A stretch of DNA of 34,677 bases from a virus. Made by a program: the position numbers and the translations under genes. Where the stretch lies: positions 1 to 34,677 of the IMG/VR virus record IMGVR_UViG_3300030382_001294. The stretch is one strand, 5' to 3'. The notes below the pieces were generated by a model, which saw only the letters and a list, made by a program, of their open reading frames with translations, did no database searches and had not been told where the DNA came from. Positions within the stretch are counted from its first letter, which is position 1; each line of letters begins with the position of its first letter. Positions 1 to 8,001 of the stretch are shown here, piece after piece.

Positions 1-50
1 GTTGGAATGTTAGGATGTTATTCATTCAGACAATCTATACGGTGTTACGA

Positions 51-491
51 CTAAGATGTAGCAACAGTAGATGAATTGGTCGCCTGATGTTCAAGCATAC
101 TCTGTTCAATATTAGTCATCACATCATCTTCAGCAGAGCCAATCTTCCCGTTGTCTTGCGACCAAGAGATACCAGTCTTAGTATGATGTTTAGTAATACC
201 AAGTTGGTCAACATAAGTCGTTACACCTGCCTTAGATACTCGCAAAGTGAACGAAATGACCTGTCCAGACTTAGGCAGAGTTACTATCCATTGGTACGGT
301 CTATCCAAGAAATGGGTCATAAAGAATTCCAATAGGGTCATTTCTTTCCCTTTGTCATCTTTAATTATTTGGTCAACGTTAAGTACGCTAAACCAACTAA
401 AACCGTCCTTGTTCACACCATTCCGTAGTTGGACTGGTACGCCAAATAATTGACATATGGCGAATAGGTTGTCTATTAGTGCTTGTTTCAT
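51..491 (-). CDS. hypothetical protein, leftward gene
   Basis: A 146-residue soluble protein that I do not recognise. It is the only well-supported leftward gene in the window. The start is fixed by ATG at 491-489 with a strong AAAAGGAG ribosome site about 8 bases upstream on the minus strand. The first part (about 1-90) is mixed alpha/beta with conserved-looking aromatic residues (W33, F34, W68). The end is Ser/Thr-rich and low in complexity. No signal peptide or membrane segment is visible. It faces away from the late genes, so it probably belongs to a leftward early or middle operon continuing left of the window. Function unknown; confidence that it is a gene is high. Confidence 0.8.
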   Translation of the reverse strand: MKQALIDNLFAICQLFGVPVQLRNGVNKDGFSWFSVLNVDQIIKDDKGKEMTLLEFFMTHFLDRPYQWIVTLPKSGQVISFTLRVSKAGVTTYVDQLGITKHHTKTGISWSQDNGKIGSAEDDVMTNIEQSMLEHQATNSSTVATS

Positions 492-670
492 AATTCACTC
501 CTTTTCAGTGATTCATTGTTATTAGCAATCTCGTTCATATCATTACAATATCCAACGAGTGATAGGCAGGGGATGTAAGTGTGCCGTTTGTACCCGGCTT
601 TATTCACCCGTTCAAAACGCAATTCAACGAAAAGAAAGGGGGCATAGGGTGAAAAAAGGCGGGTACTCGG

Positions 671-702
671 CACTGGTATATCACGTTCCCCCAGTGTATA
701 AT
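671..702 (+). promoter_or_regulatory. inverted repeat next to TATAAT box
   Basis: CACTGG at 671-676 is mirrored by CCAGTG at 691-696, and a perfect TATAAT lies at 697-702. No good TTGACA box lies 16-18 bases upstream (the best is TGGTAT). The layout suggests a regulator-dependent promoter or an operator overlapping a -10 box. This is inference from pattern only. Confidence 0.3.
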
Positions 703-719
703 ATTTTTTTTAAAAAGTG

Positions 720-748
720 TTGCATAAGTTGTATATTATTAATATATT
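720..748 (+). promoter_or_regulatory. possible sigma70-like promoter
   Basis: TTGCAT at 720-725 and TATATT at 743-748 are spaced by exactly 17 bases within a very A/T-rich stretch. The -10 box matches consensus at 5 of 6 positions, the -35 box at only 3 of 6. Such boxes arise by chance in A/T-rich DNA, so support is weak. Confidence 0.25.
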
Positions 749-768
749 GCTTCGTTTATTGGATTCGT

Positions 769-845
769 GAGGGGATGGGGTTGCTCTTGGAAAGGACAAT
801 GGGGAACCATCATCTGCTGACAAAGCGGAAATGCCCTATCCCCTT
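769..845 (+). ncRNA. candidate structured RNA or leader
   Basis: GAGGGGATGGGG (769-780) can pair with CCCTATCCCCTT (834-845), with 10 of 12 positions matching and a 53-base interior. Inside, 814-818 pairs with 824-828 around a five-base loop, and a weaker GGTT/AACC pairing (779-782 with 805-808) is possible. The size (77 bases) and closed ends recall a tRNA acceptor stem, but no T-loop GTTCGA or anticodon arm is visible, so it is not a normal tRNA. It could be a phage small RNA, a leader or a processing signal. The strand is assumed. Confidence 0.3.
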
Positions 846-872
846 AAACTTTGCCTTGATGTTAAAAATGTC

Positions 873-902
873 TTGACTTCGTTTTCCTACCTATAGTACT
901 AT
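873..902 (+). promoter_or_regulatory. possible rightward promoter
   Basis: TTGACT (873-878) and TACTAT (897-902) are 18 bases apart, 5 of 6 and 4 of 6 consensus matches. They lie just before the first rightward gene and overlap the repeats at 888-915, as a regulated promoter would. Assignment rests on position and similarity only. Confidence 0.35.
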
Positions 903-969
903 ACAGTACCTATAGAACACTTATATTAACTTATTCACATCAAGTGTTACCGTGATAGAGAGTACTATA
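888..969. repeat. operator-like direct and inverted repeats
   Basis: TACCTATAG occurs at 888-896 and again at 907-915, 19 bases apart (about two helical turns). Between them GTACT and AGTAC form an inverted repeat at 896-909. The core AGTACTATA at 895-903 returns at 961-969. The cluster overlaps the possible promoter at 873-902 and the first annotated start at 952, so binding by a repressor or activator is a fair guess. Confidence 0.4.
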
Positions 970-1212
970 GAGCTCTACCCTGCCAAATTTTTTAATTTTT
1001 TTTTTAGATTGACAAATAGCATCTATGATAAGTACATTACACCTACTGGTGATTTAGATTACCAGTTACTCTACAAAGAGATGGAGAAAATTAATGGTTT
1101 TAGTGCTCAAAAGAGACGAGAATCCTTCTATTGGTCCGTCAAAGACTACCATAGTCAACTGCGGAAAAGCTTGACCGCTAAAGGTCGTAATGAAGCAGAT
1201 TCTGATACCTAA
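952..1212 (+). CDS. hypothetical protein, start uncertain
   Basis: The frame gives up to 86 residues from GTG at 952. The part from about residue 20 on looks like real protein (helical, charged, Lys/Arg-rich end), but the first codons are doubtful. They lack a ribosome site, run through the operator-like repeat at 961-969 and cross T-tracts at 988-993 and 996-1005 that encode Phe runs. Alternative in-frame starts are TTG at 1009 and ATG at 1081 (preceded by AAAGAG). No domain is recognised. The next small gene overlaps its end by 23 bases, typical of coupled phage genes. Confidence 0.5.
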   Translation: MIESTIELYPAKFFNFFFRLTNSIYDKYITPTGDLDYQLLYKEMEKINGFSAQKRRESFYWSVKDYHSQLRKSLTAKGRNEADSDT

Positions 1213-1366
1213 CGTTCTCTATCTCTCTAACGCTACTCGTTTTAGAGGACGGGATGAGAAGGGTTCACGCTGGAGGAAAGAGGTAAAGGAAGATAAACTA
1301 GACCCCGATTTCAGCCAATCGTGGAGTTTCATAACATATAGGAGATATAATGCGAAAAAAACGTAA
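1190..1366 (+). CDS. small basic hypothetical protein (58 aa)
   Basis: ATG at 1190 opens a 58-residue frame that closes with TAA at 1364-1366. AAAGG lies about 8 bases upstream. It overlaps the end of the previous gene by 23 bases and the start of the next by 17, so it fills an otherwise empty gap. The product is rich in Arg, Lys and Asp/Glu with a cluster of Trp, Arg and Lys near residues 27-33. No domain is recognised. It is a plausible small phage gene, but its shortness limits certainty. Confidence 0.5.
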   Translation: MKQILIPNVLYLSNATRFRGRDEKGSRWRKEVKEDKLDPDFSQSWSFITYRRYNAKKT

Positions 1367-1460
1367 ACGAGGACGCCCTAGGCTCGACTTTTGGACAAAG
1401 TTCATGAGACAGGTGGAGCGAGGTGCCAAGAAGTTCTTTTCCCCAATAAAAGGGGAGTAG
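1350..1460 (+). CDS. tiny highly basic protein (36 aa)
   Basis: ATG at 1350 has a good AGGAG ribosome site 6 bases upstream and the frame ends at TAG 1458-1460, one base before the next ATG. The 36-residue product starts MRKKRKRGRPR and stays very basic. The KRGRPR stretch resembles an AT-hook, which binds the minor groove of A/T-rich DNA. It might bind nucleic acid, but the motif is short and could be chance. The strong ribosome site and the neat fit between neighbours support a real gene. Confidence 0.55.
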   Translation: MRKKRKRGRPRLDFWTKFMRQVERGAKKFFSPIKGE

Positions 1461-1461
1461 G

Positions 1462-1860
1462 ATGCCTAGATTCGGTAAAAGAAGCAAGGCTAGACTTAAG
1501 GGAGTGGACGCAAAACTCCAGAATGTGCTAAATGAGGTAGTTAAATACTTCGATATTACGGTTATTGAGGGATTACGTTCCCAAGAAAGACAGAATGAAC
1601 TGGTTGCACAGGGTAAAAGTAAAACAAAGTTTGGAAAGCACGTTCAGGGTAAAGCAGTAGATATTGCTCCTTATCCTATAGATTGGGACTCTAGAGATGA
1701 TTTTCATTATCTCGGAGGGTTTGTACTTGGGATAGCGGCTTCTCAGGGAGTAAATGTAAGATGGGGAGGTGACTGGAATGGTTCAAGTCTTAAAGAGTCT
1801 GCTAGAACTACTAAAGATAACAATTTCGACGATTTGGTACATTTCGAAATTATTGATTGA
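1462..1860 (+). CDS. M15 peptidase endolysin (T5-type)
   Basis: The 132-residue product is a peptidoglycan-cutting zinc peptidase of the M15/VanY family, probably an L-alanyl-D-glutamate endopeptidase used for host lysis. Visible motifs are the first zinc site KHVQGKAVDIAP (H60, D67) and the second DDLVHFE (H127), with catalytic D124. The spacing of these residues equals that of phage T5 endolysin (as I recall, H66, D73, H133 and catalytic D130) with a constant offset of 6, and the length (132 versus 137) fits. There is no signal peptide, so it needs a holin; candidates lie about 15.5 kb downstream. GGGGAG precedes the ATG by 5 bases. Confidence 0.88.
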   Translation: MPRFGKRSKARLKGVDAKLQNVLNEVVKYFDITVIEGLRSQERQNELVAQGKSKTKFGKHVQGKAVDIAPYPIDWDSRDDFHYLGGFVLGIAASQGVNVRWGGDWNGSSLKESARTTKDNNFDDLVHFEIID

Positions 1861-1901
1861 ATTAAGTGTTATATGGACTCGTGTATGGATAAAGAGGGTG
1901 T

Positions 1902-2393
1902 ATGTTCAATTTAATGCAAATTTTAGGTAAGGTTAAGAGAGATAACACTAGATTTGGCTCTGAACAAGCAGATATGGCTGGAGATTTAGGCGTATCTGTA
2001 AGAAGGTCTCCGGGTTGGTTATCTCAGGGAAGACCCTTTGTTGTAGGTAATACTATATTTGCACCCGATAAATTGACCGAAAATCTAAAAGATTGGGATA
2101 TGGATAGAATTGTACGAGAAGAACTTCCTCATGTTGCTCAATATAGAGACGAAGGTTTAATTGGATTTGCCGGAAAACACGCTAAAGACTTACTGAAACA
2201 TGGTGGAGGAGAAGCTGTATATGACGAAAAGGGCACTCATGAGTATGATGCACACTGGGGTAAACCACATCAGCTTATTAATAAATTACAGCCTGCTAAG
2301 CACGATAGTATCCTAGATTTTGCTAGAAGTATGTTTAGTGGTAAGCCTGTAGATAAACTAGCTAACACAGGAAAGATTGACGATGTTGGTTGA
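1902..2393 (+). CDS. protein with degenerate HExxH metalloprotease-like motif
   Basis: The 163-residue product has the segment REELPHVAQYRDEG at about 72-85. It looks like the HELxHVxQY helix of small zinc-protease-like (DUF4157-type) domains, but the first His is replaced by Glu (E73-E74-L-P-H77), so normal zinc catalysis is unlikely. A later His-rich stretch (H113-E-Y-D-A-H118) lies where a further metal ligand would be expected. A bent zinc site or a dead enzyme kept as a structural part are both possible. GAGGG precedes the ATG. It sits between the endolysin and the small terminase. Confidence 0.6.
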   Translation: MFNLMQILGKVKRDNTRFGSEQADMAGDLGVSVRRSPGWLSQGRPFVVGNTIFAPDKLTENLKDWDMDRIVREELPHVAQYRDEGLIGFAGKHAKDLLKHGGGEAVYDEKGTHEYDAHWGKPHQLINKLQPAKHDSILDFARSMFSGKPVDKLANTGKIDDVG

Positions 2394-2396
2394 TTT

Positions 2397-3161
2397 ATGT
2401 ATCAGATACCCATAAATCATAAGACGGGAAAGGTATACTACAGTATCTATACTAAAGAAGAGGCAGACAAACAGGGAATAGAGTATAAGTATTGGCAGGA
2501 TGTACGTCAGGGAGAATATGCCTTATCTGACGATAATCTAGTAGCTTTGGTGATAAAGAAGACACATTATCCCCATGAGAAGACAGGTGGAAAAAGTATC
2601 TATCTGAGGTTTCCATGGGGTTATTTTATGTATCAACCACACTATAAGACTACTAAATTAAAGGCACAAGGGAGAAGTACCCCTCATACAATGACGGGTA
2701 AGTCTCAGCTGGAAGTTAGAGCTGGTCAGGATAAGATGAAGAATCTTGCAATGGCTTATGCTCAAACAATGGACTATAATCTATCAATAGATATGGCTTT
2801 GGGTTCAACAACCCCATCAGAGTATAGAAAATGGAAACGCCATATGAAAAGTGAGGTTTTTAGAGGAATGGTAAGAAGTGAATTAGAGGCATTATTAGAG
2901 GATACTGGCAAAGATAAGGAGTATACTCTAGCATTAATGGACAAGGCTATAGAGATGGCTATTGATAAGAAAGATGTTACTAATCTTATGAGGGCAACTG
3001 AGAAATTAATGGACCTTCACGGTATGAACGAGAAGACCAAGACAGTTACTACTCATCAGTTAGAAGCAGTACAAACAAAGAAATTATTGGATGAGATTAA
3101 TGTTCAAGAGAATAAACTTACAGCAAAAGAGGTGGTAGAAAAGGAAGGCGATGGATTATGA
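2397..3161 (+). CDS. terS: putative small terminase subunit
   Basis: The 254-residue protein lies directly before, and overlaps by 11 bases, the large terminase gene, the usual place of the DNA-recognition subunit. The middle and end (about 105-250) are strongly helical and charged, fitting an oligomerising small terminase. The first 100 residues are mixed and rich in Tyr and Lys. I see no clear helix-turn-helix motif, so the call rests mainly on position and general build. The ribosome site is weak, but the start follows the previous stop by 3 bases, allowing coupling. Confidence 0.55.
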   Translation: MYQIPINHKTGKVYYSIYTKEEADKQGIEYKYWQDVRQGEYALSDDNLVALVIKKTHYPHEKTGGKSIYLRFPWGYFMYQPHYKTTKLKAQGRSTPHTMTGKSQLEVRAGQDKMKNLAMAYAQTMDYNLSIDMALGSTTPSEYRKWKRHMKSEVFRGMVRSELEALLEDTGKDKEYTLALMDKAIEMAIDKKDVTNLMRATEKLMDLHGMNEKTKTVTTHQLEAVQTKKLLDEINVQENKLTAKEVVEKEGDGL

Positions 3162-4647
3162 GAAGCAATATGAGGCTACACAAGCCCTCAAGAAACTTAA
3201 GACAAATCTTGGGTTATTTGGGAAAATATGCTTTCCAACTGCTTTAAAGGCTGAGATTCCCCCATTTCATAGCGAAGTCTATAGAGAGTTAAGGAATCCC
3301 GATAATAAGCGTGTCTTGATTGCCGCCCCACGGGGAACGGCTAAAAGCACCGTCACTTCATTAGTATTACCCTTATATCGTGTCGCATTTAAGCCATCGG
3401 ACGAGGACTTGTTTATTGTTATCATATCCGAGTCGCAAACGCAAAGCATTAACTTTCTATCGAGGATTAAATACCATCTCCAACATTCGGATAATTTCAA
3501 GCGACTCTTTGGAGACATGGGTCCTGATACAGCCCAAAGATGGACTGGGAATGATATCATTCTTGGGAATGGTAGCAGAATCATAGCAGTTGGAACAGGT
3601 CAAAGAGTTAGGGGCTTTATTGAAGGGGATACTCGTCCTAATCTTATTATTGTTGATGATTTCGAGTCTGAACTGAATGCCTTCACACCAGAAGCTCGTG
3701 CTAAAAACAGGAAGTGGATAACTGAGGCTGTGATACCATCATTATCAGATGATGGAAGAATTGCTATGATAGGAACAGTAATTTCTGAGGATTGCTTTTT
3801 ATACTGGGCAAAGGAGTCTCCATCGTGGAAAGTGCTCTGGTATGCTATAACTGACGATAATGGAGACAGTATCTGGGATGAAAGATTCCCTATGAAACGA
3901 ATTCATGCAATTAAGCAGGAGTTTGAAAGCGTTGGGAATGCCAACGGATTCTATCAGGAGTATATGAATGAAGCTCAATCACCAGACAATGCACCGTTTA
4001 AACCAGAATATATTAGAATACACCATTACCACCACGAAAGGATTAATGGACAGAATTGTCTTGTACGGAATAAAGGTGAAGAAAAGACAATTATCCCGGT
4101 CGAGCTTTACTGTGGAATTGACCCTGCTTCTTCTCTTTCAGCTCGTGCTGACTTTTTCGTCATTATTACTATCGGTGTTGACGCTGATGGTAATAAATAT
4201 CTCGTTGATATGTTCAGGGATAAAATCAGCCCTGCGCTACAGCCAGATAAAGTTATCGAGATATATAAAAAATATAGACCCAAGAGAATGAAGGTTGAGA
4301 CAGTAGCTTATCAGGAAGCACTAAGAGCGGCTGTCAGGAAACAGATGTTTGAAGAAGATTTATACATACCCGGTCTAGAGAAGGGTGTAAAACCAAGAAG
4401 TAGAAAGAGTGAGAGACTTATATCTCTTGTGCCTATGTTAGCAAAGGGGCAGTTTTTCTTTAGACCAGAAGACTTGGTAGCCCAACAAGAGTTTTTATCT
4501 TATCCTAAAGGAAAAAACGATGATATTATGGATGCTACATACATGGCACTTGATGGACACTATACTTGTAAGATAAAAGCAGATGATTTTGACCCAGAAA
4601 AAATCGTAATAAAGTCAGATAAAGTACTTGACTGGATGACTATTTAG
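3151..4647 (+). CDS. terL: terminase large subunit
   Basis: This 498-residue ATPase-nuclease drives DNA into the procapsid and cuts the concatemer. The ATPase half has a Walker A loop APRGTAKST (59-67) and a Walker B strand LIIVDDFE (165-172). The nuclease half has an RNase H-type fold with D324 in GIDPAS and D457, D458 and D461 in NDDIMDA. Length is normal for the family. GGAAGG lies 5 bases before the ATG, inside the small terminase gene. It starts the packaging block and is followed by the portal. No intein or gap is seen. Confidence 0.95.
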   Translation: MDYEKQYEATQALKKLKTNLGLFGKICFPTALKAEIPPFHSEVYRELRNPDNKRVLIAAPRGTAKSTVTSLVLPLYRVAFKPSDEDLFIVIISESQTQSINFLSRIKYHLQHSDNFKRLFGDMGPDTAQRWTGNDIILGNGSRIIAVGTGQRVRGFIEGDTRPNLIIVDDFESELNAFTPEARAKNRKWITEAVIPSLSDDGRIAMIGTVISEDCFLYWAKESPSWKVLWYAITDDNGDSIWDERFPMKRIHAIKQEFESVGNANGFYQEYMNEAQSPDNAPFKPEYIRIHHYHHERINGQNCLVRNKGEEKTIIPVELYCGIDPASSLSARADFFVIITIGVDADGNKYLVDMFRDKISPALQPDKVIEIYKKYRPKRMKVETVAYQEALRAAVRKQMFEEDLYIPGLEKGVKPRSRKSERLISLVPMLAKGQFFFRPEDLVAQQEFLSYPKGKNDDIMDATYMALDGHYTCKIKADDFDPEKIVIKSDKVLDWMTI

Positions 4648-4664
4648 ATACTAACTTGCCCTCA

Positions 4665-7013
4665 ATGGAGTACACCCAACCAGACGAAAAGAAGTTCGTA
4701 GAGGAGACTCAAGACCTTTGGAAGACCTATTCCAATAAGAGGGATACTTGGGCTACACACGCACAAGAAGACCGTGAATTCAGGCTTGGAAAGCAGTGGA
4801 CTGCTGAACAAAGAAAGGTACTGGAAGCTCGTGGTCAAGCTCCGATTGTAGTAAACAGAATTCATCCTGCCGTTGAAGCGGCAAAAGCTATGCTAACCAG
4901 TAATCGCCCCTCATTTAGAGTATCACCGAGAGAGGATAGCGACAATAAAGTCGCCCAGTCTCTAAATGGAGTGATAGATTATGTTTGGCAACAGAGTGAT
5001 GGTGATACTGTTATGAGGAATGTAGTAGATGATTACTATACTACTGGTATGGGAGTTGCTTTAGCTTATATTAATCCTGAAGCGGATGACGGGAAAGGTG
5101 ATGTCCTTGTAAAGGATGTAGACCCACTAGACGTTTATATCGACCCGAATAGCCGAGATAGGATGGTTGATGATGCTGAGAACATTATAATCAGTCGTTT
5201 ATACACAAAGGCACAGGCTCTTAGGATGTATCCATCTTATAAGCAAGCCATAAAAAATGCAGAATCTGACCAGTATACTGATAGACCAGTAACTACTAGG
5301 GAAGATAGGGGTGAAGCAATATTCCCCGAAGATATAGAGACTAAAACTCAAGCAACCTTTGGTGTTGATGATGAATACATCAGGGGTTATGAAAGATATA
5401 TGAAGATTAGAGTGAGGATGCTTCGGACTCATGAAAGATGGTCTAATAGAGAAGATGTAATAGAAGACTCTCAAATCGAGGCATGGTATCAAAAACCGGC
5501 TTGGCTTATCAATGGTGAACCTACCACGAATGAAGAGAATGCCAAAGCCGCTCACCAGAAGAATACTCAGCAATATCAAAACCAAGTTCAGCAATTAGTT
5601 GACCGACAAAGTGTTCAGATGGAGATGATGAAGGAAGAGTTGGGTGTACAACTCCTCGAAAAAGAAGCATCTATGTCTGAGGCTGTTGAAATGGGGGACA
5701 TGATTCCCGAGAGATACGAGATTGAGCTTGAGAAAGCAAAACAAGCTACCGATGCTCAAATCGAACAGGCTGAAATGCAGATGCAACAGCAACTACAGGC
5801 ATTACAGCCTCCCACAATTCAAGAGGTCAGCTATGCTGACTTGGTTGAACGAGGATTTATTGAGGTAGTTGAGATACAGAATCAACGTATTAAACAATGT
5901 GTAATGATGGGGAATACTTATCTTTACTCAAGAGTTTTACCCACTAAACATTATCCTGTTGTTTTCTTTATGAATTTACATAATCGTACACCCTATCCTG
6001 TATCAGATGTACGAATGGTTAAGGATATGCAGGAATATATCAATAAGACACGCTCATTAATTATTGCTCATGCTACTACGAGCACGAATACCAAGATATT
6101 GGTTCCTACGGGCAGTGTTGATATGAGAGAATTTGAGCAGAAATGGGCTCAACCGGGAGTTGCTATTGAGGTCGATATGGACCAAGGTGCTCCTCAACCA
6201 GTTCAACCTACTCCACTGCCTAATGAATTATACGCTAATGAGAATAATGCTAAGCAAGATATTGACCATCAGTTAGGTTTATACGAGATGTCTATGGGGA
6301 ATAGTTCTGTTGCTCCCCAAACTTATAAAGCTACAGTATCACTTGATGAATTTGGTCAAAGAAAGATGAAAAGTAAGCTTATGGATATTGAAGCTGGTCT
6401 ACGAAGACTTGCTCAGGTTGTTATTCCTTTTATACAGGAATTATACCAAGCAGAGAAGCTTATTCGTATCATACAGCCTAATAATGCGATGTCAGAGTAT
6501 ATGATAAATAAGAGAATGTTTGACGACAAATCTGGTGAAATCAAAGTTTTAAATGATGTAACAATTGGAAAATATGATGTAATTGTTGTAACGGGTAGTA
6601 CACTTCCGTCCAACAGGTATGCACAGCTTGAAATGTACATGGACGCTTTTAAGAATGGTATAATAGATAGGCAAGAGGTTCTCAAGAAAACAGAGGTATT
6701 CGATATAGAAGGCGTTATGCAAAGGACAGATACTATTGCCCAGTTACAACAACAGTTACAGCAGTCTCAAGAGCAAATAAAAGAATTAGAAGGCGACCTG
6801 CAAACAAGAGAACGTGAAGTATATCACGCTAAGCAGAAAGCTGAATTAGAAAAATTTAAGGGCGACTTAGATAAAACGTCGAATAAGGCAAGTGCCTCGG
6901 CTACAGTATTTGAGAAACGACTTGATGACGCTACCAGTCAGATAGCGAGCGAAGTCCGTAGGGCTTCTAAAGAAACAAAAGATACTTCTTCGACTGGGAA
7001 GAACTCAAACTAA
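4665..7013 (+). CDS. portal protein (P22-type)
   Basis: The 782-residue product forms the ring at the capsid vertex through which DNA is packaged and ejected. The first 280 residues match the P22-like portal family in style: REFRLGKQW near the start, then VVNRIHPAVE, and a core with PLDVYIDPNSRD. A Gln/Glu-rich coiled coil (about 295-385) interrupts the middle and a second coiled coil (about 685-780) ends the protein, similar to the barrel of P22 portal. A TTG at 4656 would add three residues; ATG 4665 is preferred. Neither start has a clear ribosome site, so coupling to the terminase stop 17 bases upstream is likely. Confidence 0.88.
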   Translation: MEYTQPDEKKFVEETQDLWKTYSNKRDTWATHAQEDREFRLGKQWTAEQRKVLEARGQAPIVVNRIHPAVEAAKAMLTSNRPSFRVSPREDSDNKVAQSLNGVIDYVWQQSDGDTVMRNVVDDYYTTGMGVALAYINPEADDGKGDVLVKDVDPLDVYIDPNSRDRMVDDAENIIISRLYTKAQALRMYPSYKQAIKNAESDQYTDRPVTTREDRGEAIFPEDIETKTQATFGVDDEYIRGYERYMKIRVRMLRTHERWSNREDVIEDSQIEAWYQKPAWLINGEPTTNEENAKAAHQKNTQQYQNQVQQLVDRQSVQMEMMKEELGVQLLEKEASMSEAVEMGDMIPERYEIELEKAKQATDAQIEQAEMQMQQQLQALQPPTIQEVSYADLVERGFIEVVEIQNQRIKQCVMMGNTYLYSRVLPTKHYPVVFFMNLHNRTPYPVSDVRMVKDMQEYINKTRSLIIAHATTSTNTKILVPTGSVDMREFEQKWAQPGVAIEVDMDQGAPQPVQPTPLPNELYANENNAKQDIDHQLGLYEMSMGNSSVAPQTYKATVSLDEFGQRKMKSKLMDIEAGLRRLAQVVIPFIQELYQAEKLIRIIQPNNAMSEYMINKRMFDDKSGEIKVLNDVTIGKYDVIVVTGSTLPSNRYAQLEMYMDAFKNGIIDRQEVLKKTEVFDIEGVMQRTDTIAQLQQQLQQSQEQIKELEGDLQTREREVYHAKQKAELEKFKGDLDKTSNKASASATVFEKRLDDATSQIASEVRRASKETKDTSSTGKNSN

Positions 7014-7024
7014 AAGGAGAAAAT

Positions 7025-7975
7025 ATGGCTGAAACACAGGAAACTCAAGGAATTGACTCCGCAGTTGAAGATGCTATTTTCGGAACAGGAAATACAGTAG
7101 AAGATAAGGCTTTTGCACCTAAACAAGAGGCTCCCCAAGAGGGACAACCCAATGTAGCAGAGTCTGTCGAGGCGGTGGCAGAGAAACTAGGACCGATTGA
7201 CAAGATTGATAATGACCAAGTTCGTTACAATTATTGGCAGTCGCAAGCTGACAAGTCTAATAATGAGTTAAAGGAGACCAAGGCTAGGAATGATGAGCTA
7301 CAGCAACAGCTGATAGGAGCTCTTCAGCAAAACCAAGGTCAACAAGTAACACAGGAAGAGACGCAGGAAGCTCAACCAGAATTTCCACCACCCCCTGATA
7401 AACCTGTCAAACCAAGGGATTTCAATCGAGAGGAAGCATTTACAGACCCCACTTCAGAGAGTGCACGGTACATGGATAATGTGGATGATTGGCGAGACAA
7501 TATGGATGACTATAATCGACTTTATGTCGAATATCAGTCTGCTGTCGTTCAGGCAGAGCATGAAGAAATGCAGAAAGCTGAGACGGACAGGAAGGCACAA
7601 CGGCAACAAGTAGAAGATATGAGAAGGCAGATGGATGATGTAGGTAACTACTTATCTGAGAAGCATCAAGTAACTTCTGAGCAAGTTTCCGATTTTGTCA
7701 CAAAGATGTCAGACCCAAACAATCTCACTATTGACAACCTTTGGAGGCTATACCAATTGGAATATGGACAACAAGCTAATCCTAATGCTCCAAACCCGGT
7801 ACCCGGAAGACCGCAAGGTGGACCTAGCCCGGAATTCGAGCAGACAAAGAGAGCGCAAAGTGTTCCTAATCCAATGGGCGTTATGCCGTCTAGCAACGAG
7901 GCTACTTCTCGAAGTAGCGCAGACAGCATAATGGATGACATGATATCGGACCTCAATAAGAGGAATCCGTTTTAA
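7025..7975 (+). CDS. putative scaffolding protein
   Basis: The 316-residue protein is acidic, Gln-rich and largely helical. Predicted coiled coil spans about 80-120 and 165-215, with a Pro-rich stretch (FPPPPDKPVKP) between and a flexible Gly/Pro/Asn-rich part before the end. There is no globular domain. This build, and the place between portal and major capsid, fits an internal scaffold that guides capsid assembly and then leaves. AAGGAG precedes the ATG. Identity rests on position and composition. Confidence 0.7.
   Translation: MAETQETQGIDSAVEDAIFGTGNTVEDKAFAPKQEAPQEGQPNVAESVEAVAEKLGPIDKIDNDQVRYNYWQSQADKSNNELKETKARNDELQQQLIGALQQNQGQQVTQEETQEAQPEFPPPPDKPVKPRDFNREEAFTDPTSESARYMDNVDDWRDNMDDYNRLYVEYQSAVVQAEHEEMQKAETDRKAQRQQVEDMRRQMDDVGNYLSEKHQVTSEQVSDFVTKMSDPNNLTIDNLWRLYQLEYGQQANPNAPNPVPGRPQGGPSPEFEQTKRAQSVPNPMGVMPSSNEATSRSSADSIMDDMISDLNKRNPF
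7901..7918. other. perfect hairpin near end of scaffold gene
   Basis: GCTACTTC and GAAGTAGC face each other across two bases, giving an 8-bp (6-bp if the loop opens) stem inside the coding sequence, about 85 bases before the capsid start. No T-tract follows, so it is not a terminator. It could mark an RNA processing or stability site that raises capsid message. Confidence 0.3.
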
Positions 7976-8001
7976 CACAAAATGACTAATGAGGTTAAAT
8001 A

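Larger units (their letters stand above)
492..951. other. gene-free divergent regulatory region
   Basis: This 460-base gap separates the leftward gene from the long rightward gene series. Open frames cross it on both strands, but none has a ribosome site or a convincing protein. It holds an inverted repeat beside a TATAAT box (671-702), an A/T-rich promoter-like stretch (720-748), a long-range inverted repeat that could fold an RNA (769-845), another promoter-like pair (873-902) and 9-base direct repeats (888-915). It is the likely control point for both directions of transcription. Confidence 0.6.

Noticed and set aside
488-673. 61-residue leftward open frame overlapping the start of the 51-491 gene
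   Set aside because: It begins with GTG without a ribosome site; the ATGA-type overlap is attractive, but the protein looks random.
769-845. tRNA-like acceptor pairing
   Set aside because: No T-loop GTTCGA, no anticodon arm and the wrong inner spacing, so it is only a candidate folded RNA.
559-876. 105-residue rightward open frame in the gene-free region
   Set aside because: It lacks a ribosome site, has odd composition (Cys/Lys/Arg with no pattern) and runs through promoter-like and repeat structures.
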